NCBI RefSeq assembly: GCF_014530035.1
Contig: NZ_JACVMX010000011.1
Location: 40,825-104,824 of the forward strand
Source of the DNA: Leucobacter sp. cx-328
Lineage (GTDB): Bacteria; Actinomycetota; Actinomycetes; Actinomycetales; Microbacteriaceae
DNA length: 64,000 bases
Direction: 5' to 3'
The position numbers and the translations under genes are program-made. Positions 58,701 to 64,000 of the stretch are shown here, piece after piece. How positions within the stretch are numbered: position 1 is the stretch's first letter; each line of letters starts with the position of its first letter. The notes beneath the pieces are model-generated. The model had not been told where the DNA came from. It saw nothing but the letters and a program-made list of their open reading frames with translations, and did no database searches.

Positions 58701-59306
58701 CCGCAACTGCTGTTCAATCTGTTCAACTGCCTCGTCAAAGGCCCAGTGGTTGTGCGGGGCGACCGTTGACGACACCTTGATCGAGACATAGTCCACATCG
58801 TCCCGAGCGAGGAGCGTGTGCGTGCCCGCCAGCCGACGCGCTGCCTCACGTTCGCCGAGAATGGCTTCACCCAAGAGGTTGATGTTGAGCCGAACGCCCT
58901 CGCGCTTAATCTTCGCAATCGCGGGGCCGAGCTTCGCTTCGCTCGCATCGATAATGAGGTGGCTCACCATGCGGCGCAGAACGTTTCGGGCGATCGGCAC
59001 GACAACACCCGGCATCGGTTTTGCCAGGGCACCACCCAGCGAGATTGCAGCCCGCAGCGGGGCAGGGAGAAACTGCGGGGTCAGAGGCGTCAGCTCGTTG
59101 AGCTTCTTCGCCGCCGCGTTGAGATCTTCTGGCCTTACCACTCCGTCGACAAATCCGACAGTGAATTCAAGCCCATTCGGATCTCTGAGCACACCCGCCA
59201 ACCGCTCTGCCGAGGGGTCAGTGGGGAACGCCGCTGCTTCCCTGATCCACCGCTCTACAAGCGCAATTGCGGAGTCGGCGAGGTCCTGGGGACGGATGCT
59301 GTTCAT
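55737..59306 (-). CDS. putA: Bifunctional proline dehydrogenase / L-glutamate-gamma-semialdehyde dehydrogenase PutA
   Basis: A 1189-residue enzyme converting proline to glutamate. The N-terminal proline dehydrogenase barrel (about residues 80-420) has LNINLLGEAILGEREA, DYVSIKVSSTVAPHN, FINLDMEEYKDLDLT, GIVLQAYLPDA and RVVKGANLPMEHVEAE, FAD- and substrate-binding motifs. The aldehyde dehydrogenase domain (about 500-1000) has FVQFDERELGSVLV, VILTGAYETAVKFR, and the nucleophile in GHAGQKCSAASLVVL, then EYFGPILGIM. It lacks the N-terminal ribbon-helix-helix DNA-binding domain of enterobacterial PutA; a separate LysR fills that role. A C-terminal extension of about 150 residues follows. A very long gene next to putP. 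Confidence 0.95.
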   Translation of the reverse strand: MNSIRPQDLADSAIALVERWIREAAAFPTDPSAERLAGVLRDPNGLEFTVGFVDGVVRPEDLNAAAKKLNELTPLTPQFLPAPLRAAISLGGALAKPMPGVVVPIARNVLRRMVSHLIIDASEAKLGPAIAKIKREGVRLNINLLGEAILGEREAARRLAGTHTLLARDDVDYVSIKVSSTVAPHNHWAFDEAVEQIEQQLRPLFERAAAAVPHKFINLDMEEYKDLDLTIAVFTQMLDRPEFLTLEAGIVLQAYLPDALAAMMRLQEWSADRVARGGAPIKVRVVKGANLPMEHVEAEVHGWPAATWESKQASDTSYKAVLDYALTSDRVRNVRVGVAGHNLFDIALAWLLAKERGAESGIEFEMLLGMATGQAEAVRREVGSLLLYTPVVHPQEFDVAIAYLIRRLEEGASPENFMSAVFELDHNKTLFEREKARFRASLGALEAITADGNDNNYRVPTPNRTQDRRKFDEVELEARIAARVQAGRKGRFENVPDSDADLPGNREWGAQIASRMTSSTLGVDTVDASTLQDAAAVEYVIDRSEQAAAGWQALGADERARILIRAGEYLERRRGDLLEVMGSECGKTLDQGDPEVSEAIDFANYYAMLGQQLDNVDGAKYVPSSVTAVIPPWNFPVAISAGGTFAALASGSAVILKPAATAARSGAVMAEALWEAGVPRDVLQFVQFDERELGSVLVADERVDRVILTGAYETAVKFRGFRKDMQVLAETSGKNAIIVTPNADLDLAARDVAQSAFGHAGQKCSAASLVVLVGSVANSKRFRGQLLDDIASLHVGTPEQLGTQMGPVITAPAGKLLRGLTQLGAGETWLIQPEPVATESSLARDRNGEHRLWSPGVRDGVQPGSEFHLTEYFGPILGIMTAKTLDEAIDLVNATDYGLTSGLHSLDADELETWLSRVEAGNLYVNRGITGAIVRRQSFGGWKKSAIGAGTKAGGPNYLYGLGAWEDAPVRGEELPLSPLVSQLHRAAVATVTAGGSTSEADHTWLRTAFSSDAAALASEFGVTHDESGLQAERNILRYLPHDHVLMRLTADASTSHVLRALGAALAAKAMPLVSSEAELPDAVRATLQAAKVLVVVESRDSWQKRIASVAAVEGPAAGCRVRLVAGASREAALADIYEASGGKPDIAVYGRPPVSAGRVEMLPFLREQAVSLTAHRFGTPYKFSENVI

Positions 59307-59415
59307 TCAAGGCCTTTCTTGAACACTGCGCGGCAACTGTGCCGGCACTGGTGGGTACAAGCCAGTGTGACCAGGTGGAAAGCATGAAGTACAGCGACAG
59401 AATCTTTAAGATAAG

Positions 59416-59432
59416 GTGAAGAAAAACTTCAC
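59416..59432. promoter_or_regulatory. LysR-type palindrome between putA and its regulator
   Basis: GTGAAGAAAAACTTCAC is a perfect inverted repeat (GTGAAG, 5 nt, CTTCAC) in the divergent putA-lysR promoter region, 21 bp upstream of the regulator start. It is the best candidate binding site for the LysR protein controlling putA. Confidence 0.6.
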
Positions 59433-59453
59433 AATGTCGTGAAAGGTGTTGCT

Positions 59454-60368
59454 GTGCTTGAGATTAAGCGACTTCGGTTGCTCTGGGAATTCCATGCTCG
59501 AGGAACCATTTCGTCGGTTGCTTTGGCGCTCAATTTCAGTCCGTCTGCGGTTTCACAGCAGCTCGGCATTCTTGAACGCGAGGTTGGAGTGCAGCTTTTG
59601 CGCCGCGTCGGGCGCTCTCTCGAACTCACGCCAGCGGGCGAAGTACTCGTTGCCGAAACCGAATCGCTCCTCGCCAGTCTTGAACAGGCAGAGGCCGCCA
59701 TGCAGCGCGTGCGTGACGAAGTGATCGGCACGGTTCGCGTTGCCACGTTTCAAACGGCGATGCTCACGGTCGTTCCCGGTGCACTGCGGCGCATCCGCGC
59801 AGCTCACCCAGAGCTCCGCGTCGAGGTGATGCAGTACGAACCTGGAGCCGCGCTGCAAGAGACATGGGCTCGCGGCTTCGATCTGGTGATTGCTGAGCAG
59901 TACCCCGATCACTCCACAGCGCACTTCACGGGGCTCGATCGTGTGGATCTCACGAGCGACCCGATCCGCCTCGGAATCCCGCCGCTCGGTGCGGCTGGCG
60001 GGCGCTACGATCACGTGGCAGGGATCGCGGATCTCACCACTGCCGCGTGGGTCATGGAGCCACAGGGCGCAGCGACAAGGCACTGGGCTGAACAAGCCTG
60101 CCGTCAGCTTGGATTTGAGCCAGATGTCCGCTTCGAAACCGCTGATCTGCAGGCGCACCAGCGTCTCATCGAAGCTGGCGAGGCCGTAGCGTTGCTCCCA
60201 GGCCTCGCCAGAGTCGGCGCTGACACCCAGATGCGCATGCTCGACCTCCCAGGGTCGCCAACTCGCACTATTTTCACGGCCGCTCGGAAGTCACGCGCGC
60301 AGAGTCCAGCGTTGCAGGCGGTACGTACGGCGCTGGCAGCCGAGGCAAACTACCTGGTGTTCGAGTGA
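59454..60368 (+). CDS. LysR family regulator divergent from putA
   Basis: A 304-residue LysR-type protein. The N-terminal HTH reads LRLLWEFHARGTISSVALALNFSPSAVSQQLGILEREVGVQLLRRVGRSLELTPAGEVLVAETESLLASLEQAEAAM, about residues 5-80, typical of the group. The effector domain follows to the C-terminus. It is divergent from putA and probably activates the put genes in response to proline. GTG 59454 has AAAGGTG 7 nt upstream; GTG 59439 is an alternative with no such site. Specific action is inferred from position. Confidence 0.88.
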   Translation: MLEIKRLRLLWEFHARGTISSVALALNFSPSAVSQQLGILEREVGVQLLRRVGRSLELTPAGEVLVAETESLLASLEQAEAAMQRVRDEVIGTVRVATFQTAMLTVVPGALRRIRAAHPELRVEVMQYEPGAALQETWARGFDLVIAEQYPDHSTAHFTGLDRVDLTSDPIRLGIPPLGAAGGRYDHVAGIADLTTAAWVMEPQGAATRHWAEQACRQLGFEPDVRFETADLQAHQRLIEAGEAVALLPGLARVGADTQMRMLDLPGSPTRTIFTAARKSRAQSPALQAVRTALAAEANYLVFE

Positions 60369-60481
60369 CGAGGTCAGCCATTCCCCATTCAGCGTAATTC
60401 TTGTCATTCTGACCGTATTAGTGGCACCATCGAGGCACGCCCTGTGTGCTTCACCGCAGCAGGACAACCGAGAGGATCTCC

Positions 60482-60838
60482 GTGACCAACAGAAATCGTG
60501 TCATTCTGGGCAATCATTCGGTGACGATCGTGCCCCGCGGCATGGATGCCATCTGGGGTCTGCGTCGCTCGATCGCAATCCCCTACGCCGACATCGAGTC
60601 TGTCCACGCGGATCAGAAGCGGTACCCACTCGGATTCGCCACCCGCATCGGCCTCGACATGGGCGCAAAGCGTGTCGGCACATTCTTTCGCGACGGCGAG
60701 AAGATGTATTTCAACGTCTCTGGGTTCGGCCCGTCGCTGCGGCTCGAGCTGAAACCAGGAGCCGCCTACGCACGCGTGGTGCTCACGGTGCAGGATGCTG
60801 ACGCACTCGGGGCGCGGATCAGGGAGCGGCTCGGCTAG
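60482..60838 (+). CDS. Small PH-like domain protein
   Basis: A 118-residue protein with no signal sequence or helix of membrane length. Its sequence, VILGNHSVTIVPRGMDAIWGLRRSIAIPYADIESVHADQKRYPLGFATRIGLDMGAKRVGTFFRDGEKMYFNVSGFGPSLRLEL, reads as alternating beta strands ending in a helix (VQDADALGARIRERL), the pattern of bacterial PH-like folds. Function unknown. I chose GTG 60482 because GAGAGGATC lies just upstream; an upstream in-frame ATG (60446) has no site. It is a single-gene unit. Confidence 0.75.
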   Translation: MTNRNRVILGNHSVTIVPRGMDAIWGLRRSIAIPYADIESVHADQKRYPLGFATRIGLDMGAKRVGTFFRDGEKMYFNVSGFGPSLRLELKPGAAYARVVLTVQDADALGARIRERLG

Positions 60839-60913
60839 CTCTCTGCTTTCCCACTGCGCCCAATCCCGCCAACCCCGCGGCCCGGAAACTCTACCAACCC
60901 CGCTAAAAGGGGC

Positions 60914-60969
60914 GTTTCTGCCGAAACAAGGCTCTTCATGCGCATGAAAGGGGTGATCTCGGCAGAAAC
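60914..60969. repeat. Dispersed palindromic repeat, copy 2
   Basis: A 56 bp element with left arm GTTTCTGCCGAAAC, centre TTCATGCGCATGAA (60935-60948, perfect palindrome) and right arm GATCTCGGCAGAAAC. GTTTCGAGGGGTTG follows, as in copy 1. It lies between the PH-like gene and the tRNA-Asp terminator. See copies at 5895-5950 and 63776-63831. Confidence 0.8.
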
Positions 60970-61024
60970 CGTCTGTTTCGAGGGGTTGGCCCGACGAGGT
61001 TTGCAATCAGGCACACAAAATCAG

Positions 61025-61050
61025 AAAAGCCCCTCTTTCGAGGGGCTTTT
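61025..61050 (-). terminator. Terminator of tRNA-Asp
   Basis: AAAAGCCCCTC and GAGGGGCTTTT form a perfect 11 bp stem with a TTTC loop, with TTTT at the end on the minus strand. It lies 8 bp after the CCA of the tRNA gene. Confidence 0.9.
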
Positions 61051-61058
61051 CGTCGCAT

Positions 61059-61135
61059 TGGCGACCCTGACGGGACTTGAACCCGCGACCTCCGCCGTGA
61101 CAGGGCGGCGCGCTAACCAACTGCGCTACAGGGCC
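61059..61135 (-). tRNA. tRNA-Asp (anticodon GTC)
   Basis: The minus strand folds into a complete cloverleaf of 77 nt with an encoded CCA end. The acceptor stem pairs GGCCCTG with CAGGGTC, the anticodon stem-loop is CCGCC-CTGTCAC-GGCGG with GTC as the anticodon, and the T arm has GGGTTCAAGTCCC. A terminator follows directly. Translation tool for aspartate codons. Confidence 0.96.
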
Positions 61136-61245
61136 GAACAGGTAAGAGCTTATCCGGTAAATCCTTCATGGTTCAAATCCAGGGGAGTTCGCCACGCCGA
61201 ATATTGGAAAATCTGGGCGGAGATACGCAGCGCTTCGCACTGCGT

Positions 61246-61620
61246 TTAGTGGGAGTTCAACACGGCCCATGCAATGAGGCTATCGATTCGACGAACATCG
61301 GCTCCCTTGCCGAGTTTTACTTTGATGTGACCTGCACGCGTCCAAAGTTCGATCTCTCCATCGCGGTCCAGAATGCCACCGGCGTTCTCAGATGACCACA
61401 TGTTGATTGAACTGTACGGCAGCGAGTAGATCTCTACTTTCTTACCGGTGATCCCCTGCGCGTCCTTAACGATAAGTCGTTTCGTCGTGAACGTCGCCGA
61501 GTCTCGGAAAGTCTGGAACGCGGCAACAGCCTGTTCACCTTCGGCAAGAAGAGCCAACACATCTTGAGGAACTGGAATCTCGTTTCGGAGCGTCCAATTC
61601 AGTGCAGGTTGATTTTCCAA
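61246..61620 (-). CDS. PH domain-containing protein
   Basis: A 124-residue cytoplasmic protein of the bacterial PH-domain type: ALLAEGEQAVAAFQTFRDSATFTTKRLIVKDAQGITGKKVEIYSLPYSSINMWSSENAGGILDRDGEIELWTRAGHIKVKLGKGADVRRIDSLIAWAVL. The FTTKRLIVKD and YSLPYSSI strands and the terminal helix are characteristic. The TTG start has GGAG 6 nt upstream. It is preceded by the unknown membrane protein on the same strand. Function is unknown; family relatives occur in many Gram-positives. Confidence 0.85.
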   Translation of the reverse strand: MENQPALNWTLRNEIPVPQDVLALLAEGEQAVAAFQTFRDSATFTTKRLIVKDAQGITGKKVEIYSLPYSSINMWSSENAGGILDRDGEIELWTRAGHIKVKLGKGADVRRIDSLIAWAVLNSH

Positions 61621-61690
61621 GAGGGTCTCCTAAGTTCTGACAGGTTGCCATTTGCCGTTCCCTGAGCATTCAAGATGCTATCTGCCATTG

Positions 61691-62662
61691 CTACTTGGCG
61701 GAGTGCTCCTTTGCCACTGTGTTCACGGCTGCAAAGTACCCGGCGAGGGCAGTGTTCAGGTCTGCCGCCGTCGCGTTCGAATCAGCAGACAGCTCAGCCG
61801 CCTTACTTGCGGCGACTTCGACAGGCTTGATATCACCCTTTGCATACGCAAGCTTGAGTCCAGCAATTTTGCTTGGCAGTGCCTTCGTTGCGGCAACGAG
61901 CGCAGGTCGAACGGTCTGCACAGATTTGGAGAGCGCCCGAACTTCTTCGATCGCAGTGTTACTTTCTGCCGCCGAGGTCTTTTCTTCGGCCTTTGCCTCG
62001 TCAAGTGCAGTACGGAGCTTCTCGAGCTTGTCTTTGCTGTAGGTCTCAGTGAATTCGACCTCTACCTCGGCCACCGGGAGCACGCCGAGCACGTTTGCCG
62101 CCTGATCCGCCGACCAATCGATGAGGCTCGCGGGGAGGTTGGCAGCTGCATACGCTGCTTCGTCTTCGCGCAGGGCGCTCAGCGCAGCAGAGAGATCTGC
62201 GCCATCGCTCGCTGGCTTCGCCTCATCAAGAATCGCTTGGAGCGCTTTGCCCTCTTCAGCGAGGGCCTTTGCCTCTTCCTTTCCGAGGGCAGTTGCATTG
62301 GCGGATCCCCAGTTCTGCAGGTCAGCCGCGAGCTTGGTGGCTTCCTGGTACGCCGCTCCATGGAGTTCATGAGCCGCATCACGAGTCGCCTCATTGTTGG
62401 CAATCGTTGTGCGAATCTTTGTCAGACTTTCGAAATCACTCTGGTACTCAGTCTTGTTCGCGAAGTGCAGCGCGAGTGGAACGGCCACGACCGCAGCAAC
62501 CAGCAGGAAAATGGCGATCGAAATCCCGAGGATCCGGTACCACTTCAGCGGTCCCGTGAATTCCTCGTGTTGGATGCCGACCTGAGGTTCTGGTTCGGGT
62601 TCAAACACGAACGGCTCGTCGTCACGTTCGATCCGCTTCGGCGTATTTTCCCGGTCTTGCAT
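61691..62662 (-). CDS. Membrane-anchored helical protein of unknown function
   Basis: A 323-residue protein. A charged cytoplasmic start (RIERDDEPFVFEPEPEPQVG) precedes one transmembrane helix (ILGISIAIFLLVAAVVAVPLAL, about residues 44-66). The rest, about 255 residues, is Ala/Glu/Lys-rich and helical, probably coiled-coil bundles outside the membrane (KLEKLRTALDEAKAEEKTSAAESNTAIEEVRALSKSVQ). I do not recognise a named family. The ATG has GAGGAG 3 nt upstream. It is transcribed in the same direction as the PH-domain gene, 70 bp upstream of it, and may act with it. Confidence 0.8.
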   Translation of the reverse strand: MQDRENTPKRIERDDEPFVFEPEPEPQVGIQHEEFTGPLKWYRILGISIAIFLLVAAVVAVPLALHFANKTEYQSDFESLTKIRTTIANNEATRDAAHELHGAAYQEATKLAADLQNWGSANATALGKEEAKALAEEGKALQAILDEAKPASDGADLSAALSALREDEAAYAAANLPASLIDWSADQAANVLGVLPVAEVEVEFTETYSKDKLEKLRTALDEAKAEEKTSAAESNTAIEEVRALSKSVQTVRPALVAATKALPSKIAGLKLAYAKGDIKPVEVAASKAAELSADSNATAADLNTALAGYFAAVNTVAKEHSAK

Positions 62663-62811
62663 GTGCTCCTCACCCTCGTCCTCAGCTATTCACCCACTGA
62701 GGGCGTTGTTTAGGAACAAGATACTCTGCACGGCAATGATCAACCTGGAACGCGAAGCCGCACTCACAAATCACTCACCCGCGGCGGTGCCCGGTAAGGA
62801 ATAATCCAGAT

Positions 62812-63024
62812 ATGGCTAAAACTTTCAACCACAAAGAAAAGGGCATCGCCTTCGGACTCACCCTGCTCGGGTTTATCTTGTGTGCGGGGCTGCAGCATTT
62901 CTACCTGGGTCGAATCTTCCGAGGACTGCTTTGGTTCTTCACTGGTGGCCTCTTCTTCATCGGCACCATCTATGATCTGTTCACCATCGGTCGACAGGTA
63001 GAGCGAGTCAATAGGCAGATGTAG
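62812..63024 (+). CDS. Small TM2-like membrane protein
   Basis: A 70-residue protein with two predicted transmembrane helices (GIAFGLTLLGFILCAGLQHFYLG and GLLWFFTGGLFFIGTIYDLFTIG) joined by a short turn and bounded by charged ends. The HFYLGR and GxxxFxGxxxDLF patterns are those of TM2-domain proteins. Function unknown. The ATG has AGGAA 9 nt upstream. A single-gene unit. Confidence 0.85.
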   Translation: MAKTFNHKEKGIAFGLTLLGFILCAGLQHFYLGRIFRGLLWFFTGGLFFIGTIYDLFTIGRQVERVNRQM

Positions 63025-63209
63025 CCCGACATGCCCAAGGCCGCAGAGCGCGGACATTGGGACGCGCCCTGAGGCCTTTAGCGTTCTAAGGTTTTTCCTT
63101 CGAAGATAGCTCTTCGTCGCGGGAAGGGAAGGTCGAAAGCGGCTCTCAGAGCAACTGCATTTGAGACGCGTAGCCCAGGAAGGGAGAGACCCGAAATTTG
63201 CGCGTGGGA

Positions 63210-63656
63210 CTACTTGCGCTCCATTTTGATAGTCATCGTCGTTCCCACCGCAGTGACTTCATAGCTGAGTACACCATCCGCGTATGAGAACTCCTTCGTG
63301 TCCTCGCTTGAAGCCATCAATGCGCTTGCCATTGTCTCGGTATCGCCCTGCGACGTCCACGAGAATGCCTCGTCCGTGTTTTCACTGGGCACTGAGCCTA
63401 CCCAGTACAGTGAACGCGAATCAGGGGCGATCCAATTCACCGTAATAACACCGTCGATGATTTCTGCAGCGTGGTAGTTTTCTTCACTCTTCTTATTGGA
63501 CTGCTCCCAGGCCCCATTGAGGTCGAGCGCTGCCGGTGCAGCAGTCTCTTCTTCCCGCGATGCAGTGCTACCTTCAGTCAACGGTGCGCTAGACGTTGAA
63601 GAGCACCCAGTGAGCGCGAACAAAGACACAAACCCGATTACAACAAGCTTCTTCAT
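63210..63656 (-). CDS. Small secreted lipoprotein of unknown function
   Basis: A 148-residue predicted lipoprotein with a short positively charged start, hydrophobic helix and lipobox ALTGC (residues 14-18). After a Ser/Thr/Glu-rich linker, the domain (LNGAWEQSNKKSEENYHAAEIIDGVITVNWIAPDSRSLYWVGSVPSENTDEAFSWTSQGDTETMASAL) looks beta-rich, with repeated Trp. No family recognised, although the pattern is reminiscent of small lipoproteins in mobile or phage-like contexts; nothing here shows one. The Shine-Dalgarno is weak. Confidence 0.75.
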   Translation of the reverse strand: MKKLVVIGFVSLFALTGCSSTSSAPLTEGSTASREEETAAPAALDLNGAWEQSNKKSEENYHAAEIIDGVITVNWIAPDSRSLYWVGSVPSENTDEAFSWTSQGDTETMASALMASSEDTKEFSYADGVLSYEVTAVGTTMTIKMERK

Positions 63657-63775
63657 CTTTGAATTATCTCAGCAACGGCTTGCTGTTTTTGCTCCATGAC
63701 ACACGGGCTGAATCGGAGTATCCAATGAGAAAAGGAAACTCACTTCGGCGGCTACCGAAACCCACGAAACCGGGG

Positions 63776-63831
63776 CATTCTGCCGAAACCATGAGTTTCA
63801 TGCGCGAGAAAGGGCTCATCTCGAGAGAAAC
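63776..63831. repeat. Dispersed palindromic repeat, copy 3
   Basis: A 56 bp copy of the repeat at 5895 and 60914. Left arm CATTCTGCCGAAAC, centre GTTTCATGCGCGAGAA (less symmetric), right arm CATCTCGAGAGAAAC. The right flank ATCAATCTCGAGGGATTGAG resembles that of the other copies. It lies past the last lipoprotein gene in the terminal 340 bp without genes, and a CCGGCAC/GTGCCGG hairpin (63951-63972) is also found there, perhaps a terminator for a gene beyond the window. Confidence 0.7.
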
Positions 63832-63950
63832 GATCAATCTCGAGGGATTGAGTCCAGAAAGAGGCCTACGAAGGGGTTATAGGACAAAACGTGTGTAACG
63901 AATCCTGATCTAGCCGCATAAACACGCCCCTAAACAAGGACCGTCTTACC

Positions 63951-63972
63951 CCGGCACCATTAACCGTGCCGG
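63951..63972. terminator. Hairpin near the right edge
   Basis: CCGGCAC and GTGCCGG form a 7 bp stem with an 8 nt loop. It may end a transcript entering from the right. The stretch 63657-64000 otherwise holds repeat copy 3 and no convincing gene. Confidence 0.4.
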
Positions 63973-64000
63973 AAATCAGTAACACCACCCATTGCGTGAT

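Noticed and set aside
60938..61249. A 103-residue plus-strand open frame covering repeat copy 2 and the tRNA-Asp gene
   Set aside because: It crosses a tRNA, its terminator and a palindromic repeat, so it cannot be a real coding gene.
63659..63898. A 79-residue plus-strand open frame at the right end
   Set aside because: It runs through dispersed repeat copy 3; no Shine-Dalgarno or family features are visible.
1..64000. CRISPR array, prophage or insertion sequence
   Set aside because: No regularly spaced direct repeats with unique spacers, transposase, integrase or phage structural genes were seen; the repeats found are palindromic and dispersed.

Overview
The window reads as the chromosome of a high-GC actinobacterium, most likely a member of the Microbacteriaceae; a Leucobacter-like genus is my guess and is inference only. 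The signs are GC-rich codon usage, many GTG and TTG starts, several probably leaderless genes, lipoprotein and LAxTG-type sortase substrates, a PIN-PhoH protein, a fused PutA and a small cold shock protein. I see no phage, insertion sequence, integrase or CRISPR array. The one RNA gene is a tRNA-Asp. Most of the window is ordinary chromosomal metabolism, transport and surface biology.

Left part (1-8.4 kb): a peptide-scavenging locus with a Dpp-type ABC importer (permease cut by the window edge), a lipoprotein peptide binder, a cyanophycinase-like S51 peptidase, an RpiR-type regulator and an M20 metallopeptidase. Two matching palindromes (GAAACRGAYRTTTC) in front of the two peptidase genes suggest one regulon. 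An MFS drug exporter with its TetR regulator and a perfect 12+12 bp operator follows. Next (8.4-21 kb) come a cold shock gene, PhoH, a TrmL-like tRNA methylase, an FAD oxidoreductase, an AI-2E family membrane protein, a YbaK-type deacylase, an OhrR-like one-cysteine regulator, a PACE-family efflux protein behind a near-consensus promoter, a manganese/zinc-type ABC importer and a surface-anchored phosphodiesterase.

Middle part (21-42 kb): a beta-carbonic anhydrase, a LuxR-type regulator, and two very large LAxTG-anchored surface proteins. One has a ricin-like and a candidate aerolysin-like region; the other has leucine-rich repeats and Calx-beta domains. A PhnDCEE-type importer follows with a HAD phosphatase, an RpiR regulator and an unknown protein. 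Next are a SnoaL-like protein, an alpha/beta hydrolase and a DUF2200 protein, then a polar amino-acid-type ABC importer beside a LysR regulator and a histidinol-dehydrogenase-family enzyme that looks like the catabolic HpsN clade rather than HisD.

Right part (42-64 kb): a TetR/MFS/YtcJ-like amidohydrolase operon; a NarL-type two-component system; a three-gene overlapping module of DUF4956 membrane protein, VTC polyphosphate polymerase-like protein and a beta-helix lipoprotein; an RCC1 propeller surface protein; a cupin; proline use (putP, putA, divergent LysR); and a run of small PH-domain, TM2 and unknown membrane proteins around tRNA-Asp. A dispersed palindromic repeat of about 56 bp occurs three times (5.9, 60.9 and 63.8 kb), always between genes.
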